Assembly (NCBI GenBank): GCA_013205335.1
Contig: JABMNB010000415.1
Span: 1-14,393 of the forward strand
Length of the DNA: 14,393 nucleotides
Direction of reading: 5' to 3'
Source: Rhodospirillales bacterium
GTDB lineage: Bacteria; Pseudomonadota; Alphaproteobacteria; Reyranellales; Reyranellaceae
The notes beneath the pieces were generated by a model. The model saw nothing but the letters and a program-made list of their open reading frames with translations. It did no database searches and was not told where the DNA came from. The position numbers and the translations under genes were made by a program. Within the stretch, counting starts at the first letter, position 1. Every line of letters begins with the position of its first letter. Positions 1-7,037 of the stretch are shown here, piece after piece.

Positions 1-543
1 GGCACGCAGCTCGTCGAGAAGAACCTGCCGATGCCCAACGCGCTCTATCACCAGCTCGCTACCTGGGCGACGATCAACTTCGCCTATACCTACAGGAACG
101 AGCGCGAGGTGGCTGAGCTGGTGTCGCTGGCCTGCGAGCCCGAAAAGGTCTCGCGGCTGCTCAAGTTGTTGCAGCAGGGCCTCGGTCATCGGCTGGCCTT
201 TACCGTCGAGGATGCCAAGATCGCGCTGAGCGCCGAGGGCCGCGTTCCCATCCCGCTCACTTTCCTCGAAGCCGGCCTCGCGGCCGTCGCGACACGCCGC
301 GAGTTCGACCATGCCATCGGCGCCGCGACGGACCGGCTGCACAAGGCGGCAGGCGCCTGCATCGCCGCGGCCGGTCTGAAGCCCGATGCGATCGAGACCA
401 TCTTCCTCACCGGCGGATCGAGCCGCGTGCCGGCCGTGCGCACAGCCGTCGCAGGTGCCGCCCGATCTGCAGGCATCGCCGGCGGCTCCGATCTCCTCTC
501 CGTCGCCCTCGGCCTCGCACAGATGGCGGGACGCGCGGTCTGA
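1..543 (+). CDS. Hsp70-like chaperone (YegD type), C-terminal part only
   Basis: The reading frame is open from base 1, so the gene starts upstream of the window; 180 residues are visible. The clearest Hsp70 signature is TIFLTGGSSRVPAVR, about 40 residues before the stop, which matches the adenosine/phosphate motif near the end of the actin-fold ATPase domain (IxxVGGxSRxPxV in DnaK). The protein stops soon after this, at the end of the nucleotide-binding domain, leaving no room for the beta-sandwich substrate-binding domain or helical lid of DnaK. That architecture fits the YegD-like group of short Hsp70 homologues, whose client role is poorly defined. The visible part is helix-rich and polar with no membrane segment, so a cytosolic protein is expected. 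The stop TGA is 7 nt from the stop of the convergent ABC-F gene. Family assignment is fairly secure; YegD orthology is inferred from length and motif. Confidence 0.82.
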   Translation, partial: GTQLVEKNLPMPNALYHQLATWATINFAYTYRNEREVAELVSLACEPEKVSRLLKLLQQGLGHRLAFTVEDAKIALSAEGRVPIPLTFLEAGLAAVATRREFDHAIGAATDRLHKAAGACIAAAGLKPDAIETIFLTGGSSRVPAVRTAVAGAARSAGIAGGSDLLSVALGLAQMAGRAV

Positions 544-553
544 CCGACGGTCA
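541..553. repeat. Perfect palindrome spanning two convergent stop codons
   Basis: The 13 bases TGACCG-A-CGGTCA form a perfect inverted repeat. The left TGA is the stop of the Hsp70-like gene on + and the right TCA is the stop (TGA) of the ABC-F gene on -. As RNA it could form only about a 5-bp stem with a 3-nt loop and no T-run follows on either strand, so it is a weak candidate for a bidirectional terminator. The symmetry may be coincidental. Confidence 0.4.
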
Positions 554-2083
554 AGCCTGAGAATCGAAGAAGGCGTCGGCGTCGTCGGTCTCGACCAGCC
601 GGCCTTTGCGGATTTCCAGGAACCGCGTCGCCACGGTCCGCGTGAAGAAGCGGTCGTGGCTCACGAAGATGCAGGAGACGTCGCTCTTCTCGAGCTGCTC
701 CTCGAGATCTTCCTGGCCCTCGATGTCGAGATGGTTGGTCGGCTCGTCGAGAACGTAGAAGTTGGGCCGCAGCAGCTTCATCTTCAGGAACACCAGGCGC
801 GCACGCTCGCCATGGCTCAGCACGCCGATCGGCTCCTTGAGACGCACGAAGGCGAAGCCCGCGCTCGCGAGGTGGCGGATTGCGTCCTTCTCCGTCACGC
901 CTTCGGCCTCGACCACGTAATCGAGGATCGGGGTCTCCGTCGGCAGGTCGCTCATCGTCTGGTCGAAATAGACCAGACGGCAGGCCGGGTTGAAGCGCAC
1001 GGCGGCCTGTCCGTCATAATGCGCGCGGCCCGGGACGTAGGCAGCGGCCAGCGCCGCCAGCAAGGTCGACTTGCCGGTGCCGTTGGTTCCCAGCAGGGCC
1101 ACGCGCTCGCCCGCCGCGATGGCCAGGCGGTCTATGGCGATCAGCTTGCGGTCGCTACCGGGAACCGTCACGTCGAGGTTCGACAGGCGCAGCGCCACAC
1201 GGGCGTCGATGTCGCCGTCGGCCAGTTCGAGTCTCCGTTCGCGCGCGACATAGGTGTGCGTGCGTTCCTTTTCGATGCGCGCAATGCGGGTCTCGACGGC
1301 GTTCTTGCGCTTGTTGAGGTCCGGGTTCTTGACCGCCCAGACCTTGTAGCGCGCCGCCGCCTGCTCCAGGCGCTTGATCTCGCGATCCTCCTGCCGTGCC
1401 CGCGACGCGGCCGTGGCGTCGCGGCGCAGCAGTTCCTCGCGCGCGATGGAGAAGCGTGTCTTGAAGGCGTGCACACCGTCGCTGCGCAGGAACAGCGTGC
1501 GCTCGGTCACGCGATCGAGGAACTCGCGGTCGTGGCTCACGATCAGCATCGGTACCGCGAAGTCGGCCGTCAGCCAGCGCTCCAGCGTATTGATGTTGGC
1601 GAGGTCGAGGTGATTGGTCGGCTCGTCGAGGATCAGGATGTCGGGCTCCTCGAGCCGCGCCGCCGCCGCGATCAGCATCAGCCTCTGCCAGCCGCCCGAG
1701 AGCGTTCCGAACGGTCTGTCGAGCATCTCCGCGTCGACGCCGATCTCGTCGACCAGTACGTCGATGCGCCAGTCTTCGCCGTCCTGTCCGACCCTGGCCA
1801 GCGACTGGCCCAGCACGTCGCGGACGGAGAGCGCCGCCAGCGCGGCGGGAACGTCCTGCGGCACCTGTCCGATGCGCAGGCCGCGCGAGCGGACCACCTG
1901 GCCGGCATTGAGTTCGAGCACGCCGGTCAGGCACTTGAGCAGGGTTGACTTGCCCGCACCGTTCTCGCCGACCAGCGCCGTACGAGCGTCGTCCAGCAGG
2001 AACGACACGTTCTCGAAGACGCGGCCCGAGCCGTAGAAGAAGGAGGCCTGCTCCATGCCGAGCACGGCCTGGCGCGATGCCAT
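551..2083 (-). CDS. ABC-F family ATP-binding protein (ribosome-associated type)
   Basis: Predicted 510 aa with two ABC ATPase domains and no transmembrane segment, the hallmark of ABC-F proteins, which act on the ribosome or in stress rather than in transport. Domain 1: Walker A GENGAGKST (39-47), signature LSGGW (128-132), Walker B DILILDE (148-154) followed by PTNHLD. A charged, probably helical linker rich in Arg/Glu/Lys lies between the domains, as in ABC-F proteins whose linker reaches the ribosomal P site. Domain 2: Walker A GTNGTGKST (332-340), signature LSHGE (422-426), Walker B FYVLDE (442-447) and PTNHLD. Both catalytic glutamates are present. I chose the ATG at 2083 because AGGA lies 6 nt upstream; the frame stays open to 2137, but that extension has no comparable ribosome-binding site and would add 18 atypical residues. 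Which ABC-F subgroup (Uup, EttA, YheS or a resistance factor) it belongs to cannot be decided here; antibiotic resistance should not be assumed. Confidence 0.9.
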   Translation of the reverse strand: MASRQAVLGMEQASFFYGSGRVFENVSFLLDDARTALVGENGAGKSTLLKCLTGVLELNAGQVVRSRGLRIGQVPQDVPAALAALSVRDVLGQSLARVGQDGEDWRIDVLVDEIGVDAEMLDRPFGTLSGGWQRLMLIAAAARLEEPDILILDEPTNHLDLANINTLERWLTADFAVPMLIVSHDREFLDRVTERTLFLRSDGVHAFKTRFSIAREELLRRDATAASRARQEDREIKRLEQAAARYKVWAVKNPDLNKRKNAVETRIARIEKERTHTYVARERRLELADGDIDARVALRLSNLDVTVPGSDRKLIAIDRLAIAAGERVALLGTNGTGKSTLLAALAAAYVPGRAHYDGQAAVRFNPACRLVYFDQTMSDLPTETPILDYVVEAEGVTEKDAIRHLASAGFAFVRLKEPIGVLSHGERARLVFLKMKLLRPNFYVLDEPTNHLDIEGQEDLEEQLEKSDVSCIFVSHDRFFTRTVATRFLEIRKGRLVETDDADAFFDSQA

Positions 2084-2223
2084 TGTCTGTCCTGACGGGA
2101 AGAAAACGAGCGCGGCCATACCACCGCTCTGCGGCAAGGGCGAGGGGCAATCGCTCAGTCTGGCTTGCCGTCGTCCTCTCTGCGTGAAAGCATTTCGCCG
2201 AACAGGAACGCGGAGGAAGCCCG
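2084..2223. promoter_or_regulatory. Divergent intergenic region between ABC-F and LLM genes
   Basis: This 140-bp spacer separates two divergent genes and should contain promoters for both. AGGA at 2090-2093 (minus strand) precedes the ABC-F ATG; GGAGGA at 2212-2217 precedes the LLM ATG by 6 nt. A 7-bp inverted repeat, CGGCAAG (2132-2138) and CTTGCCG (2164-2170), has arms 32 bp apart, roughly three helical turns, so it could be an operator or chance. No convincing -35/-10 pair was recognised. Confidence 0.45.
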
Positions 2224-3315
2224 ATGGACGTCGGCATGATGATGGTCTTCACCAACTACGGTTGGGAGAACTGCTCCGACCAGCGTGTATGGGACGAGGA
2301 GATCCGGTTGGCCCGGATCGCGGCGGACTCGGGCTTCGACTGCCTGTGGTCGGCGGAGCATCACTTCAACGACTATTCGTTCGTCCCTGACAATCTTGCG
2401 CTGATGACCCACCTGACGGCGCTGTGCCCGAACATCGACGTGGGCACCGCGGCCGTCATCCTGCCATGGCACGACCCGTTGCGTGTCGCCGAGAATGCCG
2501 CTGTGCTCGACCTCTTGAGCAAGGGGCGGCTGCGGCTTGGTATGGGGCGCGGCCTGGCGCGGCGCGAGTTCAATGCCTTCCGCCTCAGCATGGACGAATC
2601 ACGCGGCCGTTTCGACGAGGCTGCGCCCATGATCGTCGAGGCACTGAAGACGGGCTTCATGGAAGGCAACGGCACGTATTACAAACAGCCGCGCATCGAG
2701 ATCAGGCCGCGGCCGCAGCACTCTTTCGACGGTCGTATCTACGCCGTGGCGTCGAGCGAGGATTCGATCGACTCGGCGGCCAGGCTCGGCGCCCACATGG
2801 TGATGTTCGCCGACCGGCCCTGGGAGATGCGGGCGCCGATGATCGAGAAGGGCCGCGACCTGCATCGGAAGTATCATGGTACCGAGCCGCCGCGGGTGAT
2901 GCTGACCGAATTCTGCGTCTGCGGACCCGACGCCGCGACGATCGAGGACGAGGCCCGGCAGTACCAAGGCAAATTCGTCGAGAGCAATTTCCATCACTAC
3001 GAATTTCTCGGTGAGCACTTCAAGACGGTGAAGGGCTACGATTCCTACCAGCAGAAGGCCGAGATCGCGCGCAAGGGCGGCCTCGATGGCGCCGTTACGG
3101 GCTTTATGCAGGCGGCTTCGTGGGGCACACCGGACAAGATCCTGCGCGACCTCGAAGCGCGCCACAAACTGCTTGGCGACTTCGAGATGAACGTGGCCTT
3201 TCGCTTCGGCGGCACGCCCTACGAGGTGAGCGAGCGCGGGCTGAAGCTGTTCGCCAAGGAGGTCCTGCCGGTGGTGAAGTCGTGGGGACCGGTCCAGGCG
3301 GCTCAGGCGGCTTGA
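2224..3315 (+). CDS. LLM class flavin-dependent oxidoreductase (luciferase-like monooxygenase)
   Basis: The 363-aa protein has bacterial-luciferase-family hallmarks. The N-terminal strand is MDVGMMMVF, followed by FDCLWSAEHHF, a characteristic first-half motif, then a GTAAVILPWHDPLRVAE segment and LDLLSKGRLRLGMGRG, which resemble the TIM-barrel core that binds reduced FMN (or F420 in some relatives). Such enzymes use reduced flavin and O2 to oxidise aldehydes, sulfonates, long-chain alkanes or ring compounds; the substrate cannot be read from this sequence. Length is typical for the family. The start is well supported by GGAGGA 6 nt upstream. No flavin reductase lies nearby, so reduced flavin would have to come from elsewhere in the genome. 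The gene stands alone: ABC-F diverges upstream and the amidohydrolase converges downstream, 20 nt after the stop. No signal peptide, so cytosolic. Confidence 0.9.
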   Translation: MDVGMMMVFTNYGWENCSDQRVWDEEIRLARIAADSGFDCLWSAEHHFNDYSFVPDNLALMTHLTALCPNIDVGTAAVILPWHDPLRVAENAAVLDLLSKGRLRLGMGRGLARREFNAFRLSMDESRGRFDEAAPMIVEALKTGFMEGNGTYYKQPRIEIRPRPQHSFDGRIYAVASSEDSIDSAARLGAHMVMFADRPWEMRAPMIEKGRDLHRKYHGTEPPRVMLTEFCVCGPDAATIEDEARQYQGKFVESNFHHYEFLGEHFKTVKGYDSYQQKAEIARKGGLDGAVTGFMQAASWGTPDKILRDLEARHKLLGDFEMNVAFRFGGTPYEVSERGLKLFAKEVLPVVKSWGPVQAAQAA

Positions 3316-3326
3316 TCTCTCATGTT

Positions 3327-3350
3327 CCTCTCCCCCTAACGGGCGAGAGG
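3327..3350. repeat. REP-like hairpin between convergent genes
   Basis: CCTCTC (3327-3332) pairs with GAGAGG (3345-3350); after one C-C mismatch, CCC (3334-3336) pairs with GGG (3341-3343) around a TAAC loop. Neither strand has a following T-run, so it looks more like a dispersed REP-type palindrome than a classical intrinsic terminator, although it could help end transcription from both sides. It contains the stop codon and last four codons of the amidohydrolase gene. Confidence 0.6.
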
Positions 3351-4523
3351 AGTTTGAAGTGCTCCATCCATTGCGACGATGCGGCCTGATTTGACCACGA
3401 GGTTGCGGCGCTTGCGGGTGGCGACGGCTTCGGCGAGCGTGGTCGCCTCGACCGCCACGAAGTCCGCACGCCCGCCGACCCTCAAACCATAGTCGGCGAG
3501 GCCCAGTACGCGCGCCCCGGCGGCGGTCACCATGTCGAAGGCGAACGCGAGTTCCTCGTCGTGGCGAAAGTTGGCGCGGTAGCCGATCTGCATGGCGCGA
3601 TCGAGCATGTCGCCGTTGCCGAACGGCGACCAGGCATCGCGGATATTGTCGGAGCCACCGAACACCTCGACGCCATGCTCGCGCAGCAGCTTGAGCGGCG
3701 GAATGGTCGCGCCCCCGGGCCCGTGGCTCATGATGGCGACGCCTGCGCGGGCGAGCGTATCGGCGGCACGGGTGACGCTGTCGGTGGAGACCGAGCCCAG
3801 TGCGAAGGCGTGGCTGACCGCGACCTTACCCTGCAGACCGGTCGCCTCCGTACGCCGGGCGATTTCGAGAATCTGCGCCAGGCCGCCCTCGCCACCATCG
3901 TGCAGGTGGATGTCGACGCCCGCGCCGCGGCGCTGCGCGATGGAAAACACCGCATCGAGGTGGCCATCGAGATCGCCGTCGATGCCGACGGGATCGAGGC
4001 CGCCGACAAGGTCGGCGCCCTGCGCGAGGGCCTCGTCGAGCAATCCGGCCGTGCCCGGCGAGCGCAGGATGCCGCTTTGCGGGAAAGCCACGATTTCGAT
4101 GGTGACGAGGTCGCGGAAATGCTCGCGGATCTTCAGGACTTCGTGGAGGTTGCGCAGGCCGAGCCGGTTGTCGATGTCGACATGGCTGCGCATGTGCAGC
4201 GTGCCGCTCGCCACGACCTGGCGCACCAGGTTCGAGCCGGTCTCGAATTCCGGCACGGTGCGAGCCGCGCGCACCCGGCGCTCGGCTTCGATGCGGTCGG
4301 CGACCTTGTTGCCCGCCGCCTGGTTGGGCACCCACGGCAGGCCGAGCAGCGTCTTGTCGAGATGGATGTGGCCGTCGACCAGCGGCGGCAGGACCAGCGT
4401 TCCCGTCAGATCGACGGCGCCCTGTCCGCCCATCGAGGCCGGGAGGAGGGCGGAGATCCGTCCTCCCTCGACCTCGATATCGTGGCTGCTGCCGTCGGGC
4501 AGCGTGGCGTTGGCGAAGCGCAC
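3336..4523 (-). CDS. Amidohydrolase family protein, cytosine-deaminase-like
   Basis: The 395-aa protein belongs to the metal-dependent amidohydrolase superfamily, closest in layout to cytosine deaminase (CodA). Visible metal-site residues are HIH (H52, H54) in VDGHIHLDK, H206 in VDIHLHDGG, H238 in VSHAF, and D292 in GGSDNIRDAWSP. The stretch HMRSHVDID (about 110-118) and a composite C-terminal beta domain (VLGLADYGLRVGGRADFV) also fit. CodA has a catalytic Glu three residues after the third metal His; the equivalent position here is Asp209, so cytosine should not be assumed as substrate. The protein would hydrolyse a C-N or related bond in the cytosol. Start is GTG, with GGAGG at 4531-4535, 7 nt upstream, and 16 nt after the aldolase stop, so the two genes form a transcriptional unit. 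The last residues are encoded within a REP-like hairpin, suggesting the original C-terminus may have been altered. Confidence 0.87.
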   Translation of the reverse strand: MRFANATLPDGSSHDIEVEGGRISALLPASMGGQGAVDLTGTLVLPPLVDGHIHLDKTLLGLPWVPNQAAGNKVADRIEAERRVRAARTVPEFETGSNLVRQVVASGTLHMRSHVDIDNRLGLRNLHEVLKIREHFRDLVTIEIVAFPQSGILRSPGTAGLLDEALAQGADLVGGLDPVGIDGDLDGHLDAVFSIAQRRGAGVDIHLHDGGEGGLAQILEIARRTEATGLQGKVAVSHAFALGSVSTDSVTRAADTLARAGVAIMSHGPGGATIPPLKLLREHGVEVFGGSDNIRDAWSPFGNGDMLDRAMQIGYRANFRHDEELAFAFDMVTAAGARVLGLADYGLRVGGRADFVAVEATTLAEAVATRKRRNLVVKSGRIVAMDGALQTPLAR

Positions 4524-4539
4524 GCGCCGGCCTCCGCGC

Positions 4540-5322
4540 TTACTTGGCGGCGGCCGGGCCGCCTTCCTTACGTGTCTGGGCCACCGCCTCGCGCGCGGCC
4601 TTGGCCATCAGGCCGGCATCGTTGGCGATGGTGACGAGCTGGAAGCCCTTATGGACCATCCTCGCGGCGTAGCCGCCGGTGCCGTTGTGCAGGCCGGCGA
4701 ACTGGCCGCGCTTCCTGGTGGCGGCGAGCAGCTTGTCGTAGATCTCCAGAATCTGCGGCTCCTCGCGGTCGAGCATCGGCTTCAGGCCGAGCGACAGGCC
4801 GAGGTCGGACGGGCCGATATAGATTCCGCTGATGCCCGGTACGTCGAGGATGGCGTCGATATTGTCGATCGCCTCCTGCGTCTCGATCATCGGGATGACC
4901 AGCACTTCATCGTTGGCCATCGCCTGGTAGGGCGTCGCCTCGCCATAGGCGCCGGCGCGGATCGGACCGTTGGAGCGCTTGCCCTTGGGCGGATAGAGGC
5001 AATAGGAAACCAGCGCCCTGGCTTCGGCGGCCGTGTTCACCATGGGGCAGATGACGCCCCAGGCGCCGCCGTCGAGCACCTTGCCGACGATGCCGGGCTC
5101 GTTCCACGGCACGCGCACCAGCGGCGTGATCGGATGCTTGTCCATCGCCTGGAAGCAGCGGACCATCGACATATAGTCCTGCACGCCGTGCTGCATGTCG
5201 ACGGTGATGCTGTCCCAGCCGCATTGCGCCATGGTCTCGGCGGCGAAGCCATCGGGGATCGCCAGCCATCCATTGACGCAGGCCTTGCCGGCCTGCAGCC
5301 GCTTCTTCAGCATGTTCGACAT
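4540..5322 (-). CDS. HpcH/HpaI family class II aldolase
   Basis: The 260-aa protein matches the HpcH/HpaI aldolase/citrate lyase family, TIM-barrel enzymes that reversibly cleave 2-keto-3-deoxy or 4-hydroxy-2-oxo acids into pyruvate (or a related oxoacid) and an aldehyde using a divalent metal. The residues known from E. coli HpaI are recognisable: His45 in VDMQHG, Arg70 in PLVRVPW, metal ligand Glu147 in IPMIETQE and metal ligand Asp173 in YIGPSDLGLSLG. The numbering almost coincides with HpaI (45, 70, 149, 175), supporting the chosen start. The ATG at 5322 has AGGAA about 8 nt upstream; ATG at 5313 (MLKKRL) is an alternative. Cytosolic. It is first in a two-gene unit with the amidohydrolase and divergent from an epimerase-dehydrogenase operon, suggesting carbon-compound breakdown. 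The natural substrate (homoprotocatechuate-derived, sugar-acid-derived or other) cannot be fixed from sequence. Confidence 0.9.
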   Translation of the reverse strand: MSNMLKKRLQAGKACVNGWLAIPDGFAAETMAQCGWDSITVDMQHGVQDYMSMVRCFQAMDKHPITPLVRVPWNEPGIVGKVLDGGAWGVICPMVNTAAEARALVSYCLYPPKGKRSNGPIRAGAYGEATPYQAMANDEVLVIPMIETQEAIDNIDAILDVPGISGIYIGPSDLGLSLGLKPMLDREEPQILEIYDKLLAATRKRGQFAGLHNGTGGYAARMVHKGFQLVTIANDAGLMAKAAREAVAQTRKEGGPAAAK

Positions 5323-5379
5323 CGATGCGTTTCCTCATGATTCGAGAGCGAGCGAGTTTACACAGCGACGGGGGATTGC
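5323..5379. promoter_or_regulatory. Short divergent spacer between aldolase and epimerase genes
   Basis: Only 57 bp separate the aldolase ATG (minus) from the epimerase GTG (plus), so promoters for the two units must be back to back or extend into coding sequence. A GGGGGA purine tract about 5370-5375 is the likely ribosome-binding site for the epimerase. I see no convincing -35/-10 pair or operator palindrome. Confidence 0.4.
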
Positions 5380-6258
5380 GTGACGCTTTTGTCGCTGCGG
5401 GCGGGCCGGCTGGCCGTCGATCTGGCGCCGGACGCCGGCGGTTCGGTCGCGCGCTTCACCATCGAGGGCACAGGGAACGGCGGCGGCGACCTGCTGCGGC
5501 CGGCATCGGATGCCGCTTTGGCCTCGGGCACCGGCAAGGACATGGCCTGCTATCCCCTGGTGCCATACTCCAACCGCATCGCGAACGGCCGTCTCGAATT
5601 CGAGGGCGAAGTGTTCCGGCTGCAGCGCAACTGGCCGGGCATCCGCCATCCCATGCACGGCGATGGTTGGCAGCATCCGTGGCAGGTGGTCCGCCACGAG
5701 TGCTCGAGGGCGGAACTCGTCTATGTCCATGAGCATGGTGGTGCCGGCGTGGACTGGCCGTTCCGCTACCGTGCGCGCCAAATCTTCGTGCTCGACGAAG
5801 CGGGCCTCACGATCGGCTGCTCGGTCGAGAACCTCGAAGACCGCGCCGTGCCGGCGGGCTTGGGACTGCATCCCTTCTTCGTGCGCGATGTCGATACCGA
5901 ACTTGCCTGCCGCGTCGCAGGGGTCTGGCGCACCGACCCCGACGTGCTGCCGCTGCAGCGCGTGCCGGTGCCGCCCGAATGGGATTTCTCGAACTCGAGC
6001 CAGGTGGAAGGGACGGGTCTCGACCACTGCTTCGACGGCTGGGACGGCGAGGCCGCTGTCACCTGGCCGCAGCGCGGCCTTCGCCTCGTCCTGTCCGCGA
6101 CGGAAGCATTTCGTCATCTGGTGATCTATGTTCCCGACGGCCAACGCTACTTCTGTGTCGAGCCGGTGAGCCACGCCAGCGGGACGGTCGGGCAGACCCG
6201 GCTGGCCGCGGGCGCGACGCTTGGCGGCGAGATTTCGTTTCGTCTGGCTGAGATTTGA
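5380..6258 (+). CDS. Aldose 1-epimerase family protein (mutarotase)
   Basis: The 292-aa protein is a galactose-mutarotase-type beta-sandwich enzyme that interconverts alpha and beta anomers of aldoses. Expected active-site positions are present: the YSNRIANG substrate loop (63-70), His93 in MHGDGW, His164 in GLGLHPFF (general acid), Asp215 in GLDHCFDGW, and Glu261 in FCVEPVSH (general base). Family length is normal and there is no signal peptide, so cytosolic action is likely. The start is GTG, preceded by a GGGGGA tract; no upstream in-frame start looks better. It is the first gene of a plus-strand run and is followed after 11 nt by an SDR dehydrogenase. A mutarotase next to a dehydrogenase is a common pairing in pathways that oxidise a sugar anomer to its lactone. 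The actual sugar is not identifiable. Confidence 0.9.
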   Translation: MTLLSLRAGRLAVDLAPDAGGSVARFTIEGTGNGGGDLLRPASDAALASGTGKDMACYPLVPYSNRIANGRLEFEGEVFRLQRNWPGIRHPMHGDGWQHPWQVVRHECSRAELVYVHEHGGAGVDWPFRYRARQIFVLDEAGLTIGCSVENLEDRAVPAGLGLHPFFVRDVDTELACRVAGVWRTDPDVLPLQRVPVPPEWDFSNSSQVEGTGLDHCFDGWDGEAAVTWPQRGLRLVLSATEAFRHLVIYVPDGQRYFCVEPVSHASGTVGQTRLAAGATLGGEISFRLAEI

Positions 6259-6264
6259 GAAGGA
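6259..6264 (+). promoter_or_regulatory. Ribosome-binding site that fixes the SDR start
   Basis: GAAGGA lies 5 nt before ATG 6270 and directly after the epimerase stop (6256-6258). The frame stays open upstream to a TTG at 6255, but that start would overlap the epimerase stop and lacks this spacing, so 6270 is preferred. Confidence 0.7.
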
Positions 6265-6269
6265 CCTTC

Positions 6270-7037
6270 ATGCCGCCGTTCGCTTCCTATCCCAGCCTCG
6301 CGGACCGCACCGTTTTCGTCTCCGGCGGGGGCTCGGGCATCGGCGCTTCGATCGTCGAGCATTTCGCCGAGCAGGGCGCCAAGGTCGGCTTCGTGGACAT
6401 CGACGAGGCTTCCTCGAAGGCGCTGGTCGAGAAGATCGAGGCAAGGCGCCACACCGTGCCGCTGTTCGTTCCTTGCGATGTCCGCGATGTGGCGGCCTAT
6501 CAGAGGGCCATCGAAGGCGTGGCGGCGAAGCTCGGGACCATCACCGTCCTGGTGAACAATGCCGCGCGCGACGATCGCCACACGCTCGCCCAGGTGACGC
6601 CGGACTTCTGGGACGAGCGCATTGCGGTCAACCTGCGCCACGCATACTTCGCGATCCAGACGGTGGCGCCGGCGATGAAGAAGGCGGGTGGCGGCTCGAT
6701 CGTGAATTTCAGCTCGGTGAGCTATCACACGATGACGCCCAACCTCTCCGTCTACCAGGCGGCCAAGGCCGCGGTGATCGGCATGACGCGTGGCCTCGCA
6801 CGCGACCTCGGGGGCGACGGTATTCGCCTCAATGCCGTGACGCCGGGCTGGATCATGACCCGGCGGCAGCTCGATCTCTGGGTGACGCCCGAGGGGAAGG
6901 CGGCGCAGCTGGCCGCGCAATGCCTGAAGGAACTGCTCTATCCGCCGGATATTGCGCGTATGGTGCTGTGGCTCGCCGCCGACGACAGCCGGCTGGTCAC
7001 GGCGCAGAATTTCGTCGTCGACGGGGGCCGCGTGTGA
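6270..7037 (+). CDS. SDR family NAD(P)-dependent oxidoreductase
   Basis: The 255-aa protein is a classical short-chain dehydrogenase/reductase. It has the cofactor glycine motif SGGGSGIG (18-25), an acidic Asp43 at the end of the second strand (GFVDID) that usually favours NAD over NADP, NNA (96-98), the catalytic triad Ser149, Tyr162 and Lys166 (YQAAK), and the PGW segment after the catalytic helix (VTPGWIMT). Length is typical. It should oxidise a secondary alcohol or sugar hydroxyl in the cytosol; next to a mutarotase, a sugar 1-dehydrogenase role is plausible but inferred. Start ATG 6270 is chosen for its ribosome-binding site. Its stop TGA overlaps the GTG of the next gene by 4 bases (GTGA), indicating translational coupling. 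Confidence 0.92.
   Translation: MPPFASYPSLADRTVFVSGGGSGIGASIVEHFAEQGAKVGFVDIDEASSKALVEKIEARRHTVPLFVPCDVRDVAAYQRAIEGVAAKLGTITVLVNNAARDDRHTLAQVTPDFWDERIAVNLRHAYFAIQTVAPAMKKAGGGSIVNFSSVSYHTMTPNLSVYQAAKAAVIGMTRGLARDLGGDGIRLNAVTPGWIMTRRQLDLWVTPEGKAAQLAAQCLKELLYPPDIARMVLWLAADDSRLVTAQNFVVDGGRV

Noticed and set aside
386..1948. 520-residue open frame on + opposite the ABC-F gene
   Set aside because: It is antisense to a gene with complete ABC motifs, and its translation is rich in Arg, His, Gln and Val with no recognisable domain. Long antisense frames are expected at this GC content.
2084..2137. Longer N-terminus for the ABC-F protein
   Set aside because: No ribosome-binding site, and the extra residues are unlike ABC-F N-termini; AGGA favours ATG 2083.
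3327..3350. Classical rho-independent terminator
   Set aside because: The hairpin is good but no T-run follows on either strand, so it is reported as a REP-like repeat.
3592..5340. 582-residue open frame on + across the amidohydrolase and aldolase genes
   Set aside because: It lies opposite two genes with all catalytic residues present, and its translation is low-complexity with no domain.
6221..7033. Upstream extension of the four-TM protein frame through the SDR gene
   Set aside because: The translation here is the basic out-of-frame shadow of the SDR; the coherent protein begins at GTG 7034.
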